From Nissolia schottii (lineage: Eukaryota > Streptophyta > Magnoliopsida > Fabales > Fabaceae): a DNA stretch of 64,000 nucleotides. Positions 1 to 14,486 of this stretch are shown piece after piece. Below the pieces are notes generated by a model. The model had not been told where the DNA came from, did no database searches, and saw only the letters and a program-made list of their open reading frames with translations. The stretch is taken from positions 149,207 through 213,206 of the forward strand of contig QANU01076928.1 in assembly GCA_003254905.1 (NCBI GenBank). The letters run 5' to 3'. Positions within the stretch are counted from its first letter, which is position 1. Each line of letters begins with the position of its first letter. The position numbers were made by a program, and so were the translations under genes.

Positions 1-524
1 TCTATGACGGCAGCCTTGAATGGCATAATGGAGGCCTCAACATGTTGCGACGTTTATACCATTGGGTTGTGCGGGAAAGACTCAACTGAAATTGCAGATG
101 TTTTAGAGAAAGTTTCAAGAAGGCTAAAAGAGAGAGTTTGTTTGATGTAGTTGTCATGGCCAGTGTTACCGGCAAGCCTGACTATAGAAGGATTCAAGAT
201 AAGATCGGTGAGGCCTTGGGTTTGAAATTTGATGATGATGTGAAGGGGTTGGCTAAAAGAAGATCTGTGTGGTGGCCTATTGCTTGGGCGTTGGGTTTGA
301 AATCTGATCATGACGTGGTTGAAAGAGCTACGAAGTTGCGTGAGAGGATTTTGAAGGAGCAAAAGATTCTTGTGATACTGACTCATCTCTGCAAGGGACT
401 TGATTTGGACAAAGTTGGAATACCTTTTGGGGCAGATCATAGAGGCTGCATGTTGTTGCTGACTTCTGCTAGTGTGGAGGTGTTGTCTAAGGAGATGCGT
501 GCTCAGAAAATTTTCAAGGTCTAA
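1..524 (+). pseudogene. NB-ARC (NBS-LRR resistance gene) fragment, decayed
   Basis: Two overlapping + frames together resemble the first third of an NB-ARC domain from a CC-NBS-LRR immune receptor. Frame 4-150 holds the P-loop region, but GMGGVGKT has become GLCGKDST. Frame 138-524 continues with LFDVVVMA, kinase-2 and RNBS-B-like blocks such as VGIPFG. The two frames join only through a frameshift near 140. Kinase-2 reads ILVILTHLC where ILVILDDLW is expected, so the Mg-binding aspartates are lost. A short internal duplication (ALGLKFDDDV, then ALGLKSDHDV) interrupts the region between them. A stop at 522-524 removes ARC1, ARC2 and the LRRs. The 5' part lies outside the window. With no P-loop lysine context and no kinase-2 Asp it cannot be a working receptor. 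Loss of function is inferred; expression is unknown. Confidence 0.8.
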
Positions 525-2023
525 CGTTTAGGTCTTCGGAATGAAGCTGGAATTTTGGATGTTACGTTATACTGTGATTATATCTTGAATTATAATAATA
601 TGCTGATGTGGTGTCTATGTGAGCTCATTTTCTGTACAATTATGTAGTGTATTAAACTTTGATTGTTATGTTGTAGTGTTTGTGAACAAGAGCTTGTGCC
701 TGCTGCAAGCAGCTAAACTGATAAATTTCTTGTGGCTGTGAAGTCATGACTACATCTCCTTGTCTAAGAAATGTGCTGGAATTATCATCTTCTTCTTCTT
801 CCTAGGTTTTCGGACACAAAAAATTATGTAACAGTACATTCTGATTTCTGACCAAATGCAAAGGCAATAAGGCAAGGAAAAATGCTCTTTGAACATATGA
901 AAATGCATTTGCATTTTATTATTCTTCTCATAATACATTATGGGGTCTGATGACAAGGTATATACACTTTCCATATACTCAAATAGCAAAACTGTAATGC
1001 AACCATATGTTCAAAATTTCTGCTGAACCGTGTTCAAGTTGTTGCAGGGTTTCATGAAAGCGCCTTCTAAAGATTGACAGAATTTGGTTGCTGCAAGATG
1101 GTATTGATTTAGGCTTTGAAAATGGATGTGAGTTTGCGACGTTGCATGTGTGATAAGTATGTTAAGAGAATTGCGTGGTGAGTAGAACTATATCTGAGAG
1201 TGTGATTAGAACGGATCTGTGATGTATTTGGGTTTGGGTATTATTAATGTAGGAGGTGATGTGTTCGTGCCCTTAATTTGTTCAAATTCTTTCTTCTTTT
1301 AAATATCAGAGTTAAGTCTCACCCGATCTCGCCTGAAAGGGTTTTAACGAAGCTTGCAGTGCTCAGACTGAGTGTTGTTGAATTTTAATAAGTTTTAGTA
1401 GATTCTTTTTTAGAATCAAATGAGAAGTAATTAATGGAAAAAAAATGACGCTATTGTTGTTTATTGAAAAGTTAATTGTGTAATTAAAAAAGATGTGTTC
1501 CTAATTTCAAATAATAATAATAATAATAATATATTTTTTGGTACACTTAATATTATTCTCTTCTTTCTTGGTTGTCTAATATTTGATTTTTTTTGGGCCG
1601 ACGCCTAATATTATTAATAAAAACAATAAGATAATTACTATTTAAAAAAAAAGTTCAACAATTAATCATGAAGGTATGTGGTATTATAGTGGGGCTCAAC
1701 CCTACACTTATAAGTGTGATTATCTCCAAATTATATCAAATTATTGTCCTGGTACTAAGATAGCATCCCATCACTACTTTCAGCACCAAAATTTTTTGAA
1801 AAGACAGAAAAAGAGAGTAAAGTTTGAGGAGTTTATTTAATTTCACAAAAAAAAAAAACCAATAAAAGAGGAGAGAGAAAGAACATTGGCTAAGAGCTAC
1901 GAATGAAATCTATCTTCTTATCCGGAGGGGTGGGAGGCCAATATTGGAAGAACAAAACTGAAACTACTCACTGATACACCATACTGAGACGGAGTTACAC
2001 ACACAACCTCTCTTCTCCCGAAC
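525..2023. other. Intergenic region upstream of CHLI
   Basis: No coding region is supported here. It is AT-rich DNA with a short (AAT)n microsatellite near 1511-1531 and several A/T homopolymers. The last 150-200 bases before 2024 should hold the CHLI promoter and 5' leader; a pyrimidine/GA-rich stretch lies near 1868-1885. I see no certain TATA box. Confidence 0.6.
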
Positions 2024-4734
2024 ATGGCCTCCACGCTAGGCACTTCTTCAATTGCGGTCCTCTCTTCACGATACCCTTCTTCTTCTTCTTCCAAGCGTTC
2101 CATTCATTCTCTCTCTCTGGCCTCAGGTACGTTGCCTCACAAAGCTCGTGCCTTTTTCCTTTGTTTTGCCTTTCTTTTCCCTTGTTTGGGGAATTGGAAG
2201 GTTATGTGGCACACCCATTTCCTATTTAGTGCTTCTTTCTGCTAAAGTTTTGAATTTTTTTTTGTATTGTGGAATTTGTAATCGGAAAGGGAAGTGGGTC
2301 ATTGTGTGTGTTTTGTGGTCGTGGGTTTTCAGGGCAGAGCTGTGGGCGCAAGTTTTATGGAGGAATTGGGATTCGTGGCGTGAAGGGAAGGCCTCAGTTC
2401 TCAGTTGCCAGTGTTGCCACTGAAGTTAACTCTGTTGAACAGGTAGGTAAGGGATTATGGATTTTTGAGGTCAGAATTTCATTCATTGTCTTTTATTTGC
2501 ATAGTTGCATTGGTTGGAACCACTTGGTGCTATGCATATATTTGTTGGAAAGACTTGCTTTAGTTTTTGTTTGAGCCATTGACTTTTGTTAGGGGCAAAG
2601 CGAAACAATGTACACTATCTAAGATAAACTAAGCTAAAGAGAAAACTACTGAGTCACATTTCCTTTTCATAAATTTGTATTCTATGTCCAGGTAGTTTAT
2701 TGCCTCTGTTAAGAATAATTTATGTTAATAATCATAATTGATTTGATTTGATTTAGTCTTATTAATTGATTGTAATTTATTTTTAGCCGTTGAGTCTTCA
2801 GTATGTAAAGACACACAACTCTCAGATAATACAATTGTGATTTCTCTGTTATTTACCTTTCTCCTATAATTTCTGTGCCCCATTTATCTGTTTTTTCACG
2901 ATGTTTAACATGGTATCAGAGCCATGGTTCCCACCTTGAACCCATATTTCTGCTTCCGCCAATTTTTCCCTTAACCGCCTCCACATAATCTTGATGTTGA
3001 CTTAATCTGCCTCCGCGTAGTCTCGATTGTTGCCTATCATTGTTGCCTTAGCTAGTTCCGCCTAGCTCTCGATGTTGCCTTGGTTCCGCCCAACTCCTGA
3101 TGTTGCCTCTGATGTTGCCTTTGCTAGTTCCGCCCAGCCACTGTTGCCTTCGCTGGTTTCGTCCAGCCCTTGTTGCCGTTTTGTTGGTTTTGCCCAACTC
3201 AGCCCTCCGTTGAACTATGGCAAGCTTAAAGCTCGGGGAGCTTTAACTTGAGGGGAGGATGTTAAGAATAATTTATGTTAATGATCATAATTGATTTGAT
3301 TTGATTTAGTCTTATTAATTGATTGTAATTTATTTTTGGCCGTTGAGTCTTCAGCCTATAAATAGGCTCAGCCTCCTATGTAAAGACACACAACTCTCAG
3401 ATAATACAATTGTTATTTTTCTGTTATCTATCTTTCTCCTATATTTTTTGGTATCCCATTTATCTGTTTCTCCAAAATGTTTAACAGCCTCCATCTGCAG
3501 ATTGTTACAACTGAGGGAATTTCACTAACTACTCTAATAATTAACCTGTTTACATGTTATTCCTATCAGTATCTGAGTTAATTTTCAGCAAATTTTAGGT
3601 TGAAGACACACTTTTTTATTTCTTCCTTGTTCCCTGTATGTTTTTAATACCATGCCAACTGTGTAAATTTTTCATATACAGGCACAGAATGTTGCTTCTA
3701 AAGAAAGCCAGAGGCCAGTGTACCCTTTTGCTGCTATAGTTGGACAGGATGAGATGAAGCTTTGCCTTCTCCTTAATGTGATTGATCCTAAGATTGGAGG
3801 TGTCATGATCATGGGGGATAGGGGAACGGGGAAATCCACAACGGTCAGGTCATTGGTTGACTTGCTTCCTGAAATCAAGGTTGTTGCTGGTGACCCTTAT
3901 AACTCAGACCCGGAAGATCCAGAGTTCATGGGTGTTGAAGTGAGAGAGCGTGTGCTGAATGGAGAGCAACTTCAGGTTGTCTTGAGCAAAATTAACATGG
4001 TTGATTTGCCATTGGGAGCTACAGAAGATAGAGTCTGTGGAACAATTGACATTGAGAAAGCACTGACTGAGGGTGTCAAGGCTTTTGAACCTGGGCTACT
4101 GGCTAAAGCTAATAGGGGAATTCTATATGTTGATGAAGTTAATCTTTTGGATGATCACTTGGTGGATGTCTTGTTGGATTCTGCTGCATCAGGTTGGAAC
4201 ACGGTGGAGAGAGAGGGTATATCTATCTCGCATCCTGCTCGGTTTATCCTAATTGGCTCTGGAAACCCTGAAGAAGGTGAACTCAGGCCGCAGCTGCTGG
4301 ATAGGTTTGGAATGCATGCTCAAGTGGGGACTGTTAGGGATGCCGAGCTTAGAGTGAAGATTGTGGAGGAGAGAGCGCGATTCGACAAAAACCCTAAGGA
4401 ATTCCGAGACACATACAAGGCTGAACAGGACAAGCTCCAGGAGCAAATTTTCTCAGCAAGGGGCCGTCTTTCTGCTGTTCAAATCGATCAAGATCTCAAG
4501 GTCAAAATCTCCAAGGTTTGTGCAGAGCTGAATGTGGATGGATTAAGAGGAGACATAGTAACAAACAGAGCCGCGAAAGCTTTGGCTGCTCTGAAGGGAA
4601 GGGACAAAGTGACTGCAGAGGATATTGCTACTGTCATCCCTAACTGCTTGAGACACCGGCTTAGAAAGGATCCGCTGGAGTCAATAGACTCAGGTTTACT
4701 TGTCACAGAGAAATTTTACGAGGTATTCAGCTGA
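2024..4734 (+). CDS. CHLI: Magnesium-chelatase subunit ChlI, chloroplastic
   Basis: AAA+ ATPase subunit of the CHLI-CHLD-CHLH magnesium chelatase, which inserts Mg into protoporphyrin IX in the plastid, the first committed step of chlorophyll synthesis. Exons are 2024-2126, 2333-2442 and 3682-4734, all with GT-AG borders in phase, giving 421 residues, the usual plant length. Residues 1 to about 70 are a Ser-rich transit peptide. Walker A is GDRGTGKS at 116-123, Walker B ILYVDE at 218-223, and the arginine-finger/sensor region and C-terminal helical lid follow. The C-terminus ends LVTEKFYEVFS as in dicot orthologues. The ATG at 2024 is chosen because it opens the transit peptide and its exon splices in frame. 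Intron 2 (2443-3681) is enlarged by a 780-bp LTR-type insertion. The gene looks intact. Confidence 0.96.
2707..3486 (+). mobile_element. TRIM-like miniature LTR retrotransposon in CHLI intron 2
   Basis: Two direct terminal repeats, 2707-2910 (204 bp) and 3260-3486 (227 bp), both start TGTTAAGAAT and end GTTTAACA. A 5-bp target-site duplication GCCTC lies at 2702-2706 and 3487-3491. Directly after the left repeat is TGGTATCAGAGCC (2911), the usual plant initiator-tRNA-Met primer-binding site. AGGGGAGGA (3251-3259) sits just before the right repeat and serves as the polypurine tract. The 349-bp interior has no coding capacity and contains degenerate GATGTTGCC/TTCCGCC repeats. The right repeat retains CCTATAAATAGGC, a TATA-box-like sequence; the left has lost about 23 bp there. 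The size and lack of genes fit a terminal-repeat retrotransposon in miniature mobilised by an autonomous element elsewhere. Confidence 0.9.
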
Positions 4735-5549
4735 GGATGCTAGATATAACACGGTCTGTCTGCTGTGGTATTTGATGAGTATTACTTCATTATTTACAGT
4801 TTTACCTCTTTTGTGGGGATTTTCGCAAGATTCAGATATTCCATTTACTCAGCAGATTCCAAGCCTTTTACGTCCAAGGGTCTTTCTCTATTTTCTTCTG
4901 TATCTGTAGTTTGCCAGAGGTACTGCTGATAAGTTTATGTACCATAGTGAGGGAATCAGAAGACTAGAAAAGTGTTCAACTTTGGTACTTATATTATCAT
5001 AAGTTACAACAAAAAGATTTTCATTCACCCACCATGGAAATGATTGAATTGTAACTTTTTTCTCTTCTGAAACGTGAAGTTGTGAACACTTTTCACTTAA
5101 TTTCGTATCAGTAATTCGATGCCTTTCTCCAATCTGTCAAAAGCAAGCTTTGTTGTTGAAAGCCACATCTTCTATATATCCATGATTGGAAATAAGCTGA
5201 TTATAGGCTCAATTGGATAAATCCACTGAAACATGATAGTGCATAGGATCTAAGAAATAAATTGTGGTTGATGTGATTATCATCCTTGGAAGTTCTATTG
5301 GCTGTCAAGAAAAAAACTGAAACCTACAGAACATGATAGAGAGATGGATTTCTGTTAATGGATCAAAGCTAGTGACTAAATTGCTACCTCCAAAATGGTG
5401 ATATTTGAGATCAATTATAGGTCATCTGCAAGCAGATGTGATATGAACATATAGATTTAAATGATAAATTTGAACCTAATCCTCAAACTAGCACAGTAGC
5501 TTCATGTGGAAAATTATCATACAAACTTAAAAGATATATACATAAAGTG
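4735..5549. other. Region between convergent CHLI and Nudix copy A
   Basis: This should hold the 3' UTRs of CHLI (+) and of the first Nudix gene (-). No open frame of note. The part from about 5340 on is duplicated, diverged, at about 10970-11220 in the 3' flank of Nudix copy C, so the tandem duplication unit reached beyond the coding region. Confidence 0.6.
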
Positions 5550-6845
<1,296 letters not shown>

Positions 6846-8143
6846 GTCCCCTTCACCGTTTCAAATCGGAATATGCTAAATGTCAACTAATCTTGTTCAA
6901 ATTGAATATTACTAAACTGTATTTGATCATTTGGATAAGATGAAAATCAGATTAATTAATAGTTGATTGCTTCTTCTATAGAGACAAATATAGTCAACTT
7001 ACCTATATTTGTTGAAAGTTTACCATAGAGGTGTTAGATATATTTGTTCTATGTAAAACATCGCTCTCCCTCGCATCTTACTTATTTCGAATGAAATTAT
7101 AATCGGACATAAATTCTATTAAAATTTTAAATAATTTTAAATAAGATGAATGTAACATATTCCATGTAAAATAAAGACATTTAACACATTTCTCTTCGTC
7201 ATAACTAAAAGTCAGGTGTCAGGTAAGGAGTAATTTTTATATTTTCTGTTACATTTCTTTTGTCTTTTTCGTCTATTGTATTATACTGACATAATAATTA
7301 AATACCTACCTATAATAGGACAAGGTTAATAGGTTTTGAAGTATATGAAATAAGAGTAGTATTACGTGTACACTAAATATTGTATTAACATATTATTTTA
7401 AATGCATTCTAATTTATAATCAATAAAATAATTGTTTCCTACTTACTCACTAATTATGAGTATTTTTATGTATAATAATACATTAATTACACGTTAATAC
7501 TTATTTTATTATACACATAATTTTTTTTCATGAAATAATACAATTAGGTAATTTTGAAAAGGCAGTTCTTATGTTTCCATTCACTTCAAACGTCCCAGGC
7601 ACATAATAACTGTCAATCAATAGGCCTAGTGCATCCTGGAGGATTCTGAATGGGGGTAACCTTGCGTGATCCACAAAATTGAATAATAAAAGTGAGTAAC
7701 GTATAAAAATATAATAATATATTAATGCACATATAAGTATAATAAATATGTGAAGTTCATGTATATTTACATGTCGTATTTTTATATGTTATTTATTTTT
7801 GTTGTTTAAGTAACATTATTCTTTTGAATGCCATATACCTAATAATGATGTGTAAAGCTGCTAGCATGTTTGAATTTCAATTTACATACTTCAAATCACA
7901 GTTAAATGGGTGCAAATTGGGTTTGAATCATTTCAGTTTATTTTGACAAAATCATGTTAAGATATATTTATACATAACTTTTAGTCTCAAAACTATAATT
8001 TGAGCATAACAGAAAAGTTTACTTTATGTTAAGCTAATATCTTTTACATTGCTATGTGCCATGGATCGCCTTGTCTAAAAGCCAAAAGTGGGGAAAAAAA
8101 TAATCACAATTTGGAACTATTATGCAATATTTTCATATCATTT
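6846..8143. other. Spacer between Nudix copies A and B
   Basis: AT-rich DNA with no gene. It includes the copy A promoter side. Stretches around 7180-7640, such as the run near GGCCTAGTGCATCC, recur in diverged form upstream of copy B (about 9930-10170) and copy C (about 13600-13800), showing that promoter DNA was copied with the genes. Confidence 0.6.
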
Positions 8144-9784
8144 TCAGTAATTTCTCCCCCATATTTTAGGCCTCTGCTCTAGAAACTCTGGCGGCCGCTG
8201 AAGTAAAAAGGTGGCTGCCCTAATTAAGATGGCAGCAGTTATGCCCCATGTCACGTACTTCTTATTCTCAAATTCATAATCAAAATAATGTACAAGATGC
8301 TTATCTCCCAGCCATTCTTTTTCCTCAGCTGTCCTATTATCATTCTGCATACAAACCACCATGTTATAAACGAGTGCATTTCAATTTAATCATGTCAGAG
8401 TACAAATACTTTTTTTTCACCTAAAAAAAAGGAACTTAAAGTACAAAATTATAAGTGAGAAGTGGAACTCCAGTAAACAAACCTTGAGGAACATCTCTAA
8501 TGGAACATCAAATATTGCTTCGACTTCAGCTGGATTCAAAACTGGTGAAAATGCATCCTTGTTGGACAATATTCCAACCACAGGTATTACTATAATACCA
8601 TACTGCAATTGAAGACCACTTTTTGAAGGAATTGACTTATGCATAAACATAAGGAAGGACAATGCTGCAAGCTAGTTTCTTTGTGCTGAAAATAATTAGG
8701 TGCGTCACAGGCATCAAAGATTCGGTAAAAAAGAGTTGTGTTATTTGTACTATATTATGTGAGACACCGTGTTAACTCACATTTTATTAGGATGTGAATT
8801 CTATTAGGTTTAAATAATTATATGAAATGACACCGTATCTGTTCTAGAATAAAAATAACATATAAATAGAAAAGAAAAGTGTTTGTTTATGAAATTGTGA
8901 GCCTTAAAAGTCCATTCTACGACAAAAATAACTATAAAAATAAAAAATAAACAATAGGGGGACAAAAATGAAAAGGAGAGGCACTTAACCCTAACTCCCC
9001 ATCTTCTCCTCTTCTTTGTGTCTTTGCTTATTCTAGGATCATGAAGTAGAAATCCTATCTTGTCTGCTTAGCATTTTAGAATCTTATTTTAAAATAGCAT
9101 CTCATACAAAAATGAGTGCAAATAACATTTTTTTATGAAAAACATTCAGAAACTTATTATGATGGAAGCCTAATAAAAAAAAAGTGAAAACCCTAAAAGA
9201 AAAAAAGTTGACTTTATATTTTAACACAAAACCTTGAAACTTCATAAAGAGTTTATAAGTTTTTTTTACCTTGGTCCACTTTCTTGTCCAATGTATAATT
9301 CACACGTAGAATAACAACATAACTTTCGTGAGTACAAATCTTGAAGAATTGAAGGGCATACCATAGTAACAAAGGGTTCAAGAAGAGTAACAATAGAAAC
9401 AAGGTAAGGGTCCAAGCCAATCTCCTCCTCGGCTTCCCTCAAAGCCGTTGCCACATCATCAGCATCGCATTCTTCCCTCTTGCCACCTGGCAGAGCAACC
9501 TCACCTGAAAACCACACAAACCCATTTGAGTTTTGGTTAAAAAGACTCAAACTTTGCAACTTTGAGGTTGAAATGGAAAAGGGGTGTTACCGGAGTGGGT
9601 AGAGAGAGAAGATGCACGTTGGGTGAGGATAACTCGGAGATTTCCATCGCCACCTTCGAAGACACAGATCAGAACTGCAGTTCTCTGTGGATTTTGATTG
9701 GTTTTGTATTAAGTTGTGGGATGAGTTGTTGGGTATGGAAGATTGGAAGTGATTGAGCAAAACTTGTAATGTACGTGAACCCAT
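8117..9784 (-). pseudogene. Nudix hydrolase, tandem copy B (frameshifted)
   Basis: Same four-exon structure as copies A and C: 9784-9591, 9504-9362, 8602-8483 and 8344 to about 8117-8144, with normal GT-AG borders. Two lesions break it. In exon 1, just before the conserved RAAVLIC segment (near 9685), it is two bases shorter than copy A, so the N-terminal frame runs into unrelated residues and never reaches the Nudix fold. In exon 4 an extra G in the run near 8155-8160 shifts the frame and ends the protein early, after KIWG, at 8144; copies A and C continue about 16 residues further. The Nudix box is otherwise kept, with G88 of copy A replaced by Cys (KREECDADD). A shorter product from a later start cannot be excluded, so pseudogene is the likely but not certain reading. 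Confidence 0.8.
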
Positions 9785-11229
9785 GTTCCCTTCAACGTTT
9801 TCTGCTTTGGAATGTATCAGAAAATGAAAATCAAAATCAAAATCAAAATTAATAGGTGAGTGCTTCTTCTACGTAGACAATTTAGTGAACGTGCTTAATA
9901 TTTATTTGCTCACTACATTAAAATAACTAAAAAGTGAAGAGTTACAGTAGGGGGTACTTTTCATTTTCTGTGACGTGTCTTAGTCTTTTTTTTCTTCTAT
10001 AGTACTATACCGACCTAACAATTAAAAACCTACCTACAATAATAGCATAAAGTTAATAGGGTTTAGTAGTATGGAATACAATTAGTTTAAGTTTTGGTTT
10101 TTATATTTTCATCCGCTATTCAAAGGCACGTAATAACCCTAAATCAACTAGCCTAGTACATCACTGGTGATGTGAATGCTATATATATATCTACCTATTT
10201 CTCCATCCGACTATTTATATAAGTCGTTTCGCATACTTTTTTTTTTTTTTAAATTAATCCTTTTAACATATCATGGGTCAAGGATTCTAGATGATTGTAG
10301 TTGAAAGTGACTCAAGGGAAACAATTACAAAGATTAGTCATGAAAGTGGGGACTTATCTTTATTTGGTGGGCTTTGACTTAAATGGACCGAGTACATTTA
10401 TTAAGCAATTTGGTTTCTCTTGTTCAACCATTGAGATCTTATTAAACGAATGAGATGTGATTTGATGAAAATTATATTTTAACCCCAAAAATTATAATAT
10501 TAAAATTGTAGATTTGCATAAAGACCCCTTTAGTAAGATTCAAAGTATTTACCATGAGTAAAAGTGTGAAATTAATTTGAGTTTTACTTCATAACTAAAT
10601 TAATTAATATTTTTAATGATGTTTAGAAATTAATTAGGTGTCATGCATTGTTGAAGACGCTATTGTTGGTGGTGGGGTACTTGGTGGCCACCGACCAACC
10701 ATGGCACACCGCGATGAGTAGGACGCTTTCACTCAAGATGCATTTGGAACTGGGCAGACATTTCACTTAGCATCCTATCAATGTCGGTAAACATGTCAAA
10801 TGGAGTATGCTTGATATTAGGAATATGATAAGGAATAGAAATACAAAAATAGAAAATTCTTTTTTTGTATTTTACCGAAACTAAGGCAAAGGGGACAACA
10901 ATTTTTTGCTGAGGATATAAAACTGAGATTTAGAGGAACAAAATTTCTGTCTTTGTTCTCATATAGAATTGAGATTTTATGTTAATGGATCAAAACTTGT
11001 GACTAAATTGCTACATCCAAAATGGCTAGAGCTATGTTTGAGACTCATTACAAATCTACTATCTGCAAGCAGTGTGACATGAAAATATAGATTCAATATT
11101 CGAGTAGCTTCAGGTGCAAATTAAATATGCTTCTCCAATTTGTTTTCTGATTTCCAAAAAATTGCAGAGTAGCTTCAGGTGGAAAATTATCATACAAACT
11201 TAAAAGATGTGAAAAGAAAAAATGAATCA
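9785..11229. other. Spacer between Nudix copies B and C
   Basis: No gene seen. The first 400 bases match the promoter side of the other Nudix copies. From about 10970 to 11220 there is a diverged duplicate of the 3' flank of copy A (5340-5540). In between is AT-rich DNA with a poly-T run near 10237. Confidence 0.6.
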
Positions 11230-12829
<1,600 letters not shown>

Positions 12830-14486
12830 GATACACTCTAGGGGAAATTTTTGTGCGCCCCTAAAGAGTTTGATATGTTTAGGATTATATAATTAGAGAT
12901 GAATATATCGATCCAAGCGGGTTACAATAAGAATTTATTGATTGATTTAAATGTGAATTTTTTTGTCTCTTTCGTGTAACTTGTGAGTTTAATAGGCTCA
13001 ATTTGTGGGATTCGTAAATCAACTCGCATAACATTTCATTGTTTATTTATTTAATTTATTATTTATTTTTCACATAATACTTAACATTCAAAATTAAAAG
13101 TATTTATCATTTAAGTTCAACTCAAATTTTTTTCACAAATTAAGATTAAAATTTTAAATTCTAATTAAAAATGTCAAAAAATAATAATGCGGGTATGCCG
13201 ACAAAACCTCAAGCTATGCAGCCCGGCCATATGCTTGGATAGTTGTTGGTCTATTTGTTTTGTGGACCAACCTAGTTTGATTGATTAATTTTAATTTGTT
13301 GCACACCGAGTTAAACAGATTGGGTTATGATATTTTAATTATAAAATAGTGAGCCTCTTTAAAATAAAAACTAAAATATTATTTATTGTATAATTTAAAC
13401 TATATTCATTATCATAGTGCAAAAAAATTTCTCTTCTTTGCTTAGGATATTCATTCTCTTTGGACCAGACCATGAGTCGAATGATTGACCGTAAGCTAAA
13501 GAATTAGTCATTGACATTGAACTAAGAATTCATCCATTAAATATTTTTTATTGAAGTAAAAAAAATAAGGCCTATATTTTGTGGCCGTTCAGATAACTAA
13601 AGTGAAGAGTTAGGTAGTGGCGCTTTTCATTTACTGTTACTTTTTTTACGTGTATTTTTCCTATAAGACTAAAATGTACTGACCTAACAATTAAAAGCCA
13701 ACTTATAATGGGTAGGTTACTAGGTTTTAAAGTATTAAATAGAGTTAAAATTTGGAAATTTAGTTCTTATATTTTCATTCACCGCCACTTGCTCATCTCT
13801 ATCTTTATCTCACATTAGTTTTTTTTTTTTTTTTTAACCTTTTGTTGATCTTTTGCCCCCTGGGTCAAGAGAAAAGTACCTCCTTTTAGTTTATACAAAT
13901 GGCACAGCTTCATGGCCCGTGTCTCGACCAAAAAGATAATTTGCAACATAATCAAAAAGTTCTTATTCATATAAAAAAAATAATAAGGAATTTCATGGTT
14001 ACATTACATATATTAAACCAATTACATGGATCAATGAAAACCAAATTACCAAGCCAACTGTCTAGATCTAGAAACCTTACTCTCCTATTATTAAATCAAA
14101 GGAGTACTTACTAAAAGACTAAATTACTTTTTATTTTGAGTTGAGATATGTTATTTGAATTCATTTTACACTGAACATTATAAATAAAATTTTAATGAGA
14201 TATATTTTATGAGCCATTTTTAACTCTTACCAGAATTTCTAATTTGGAAAAAAAAAAAAAAAGGACAATCTGACCTAAAAGAACTGAGGCAGAACAAGTT
14301 ATTGGTCAGCAAATGTGTCTGGGATCCAATGTCCTCAAGTACCTCAACTTCATGATGACATTATGTAAGCAAGAATATGAACCCAAGTGCTGATATTATA
14401 CACTATCCTTTTCCTTTCTCAGCAAACATAAGCACCTTCCTTGCATTCTTTAAATCTACGGTTGTGATTAATAAGAAATGATGCTC
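12830..14486. other. Spacer between Nudix copies C and D
   Basis: No supported gene. About 13560-13800 matches the promoter side of copies A and B. A 71-codon open frame at 13899-14114 has no recognisable domain and lies in low-complexity A-rich DNA; I do not call it. Poly-T near 13818 and poly-A near 14250. Confidence 0.6.

Noticed and set aside
2052..2574. Open frames overlapping CHLI exons 1-2 and intron 1
   Set aside because: They read through the CHLI donor/acceptor sites; the spliced frame matches the CHLI transit peptide exactly.
3672..4706. Several minus-strand frames opposite CHLI exon 3
   Set aside because: Antisense shadows of a strongly conserved coding exon; no domain of their own.
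13899..14114. 71-codon plus-strand ORF between Nudix C and D
   Set aside because: Low-complexity, A-rich, no homology that I recognise, no promoter or splice context.
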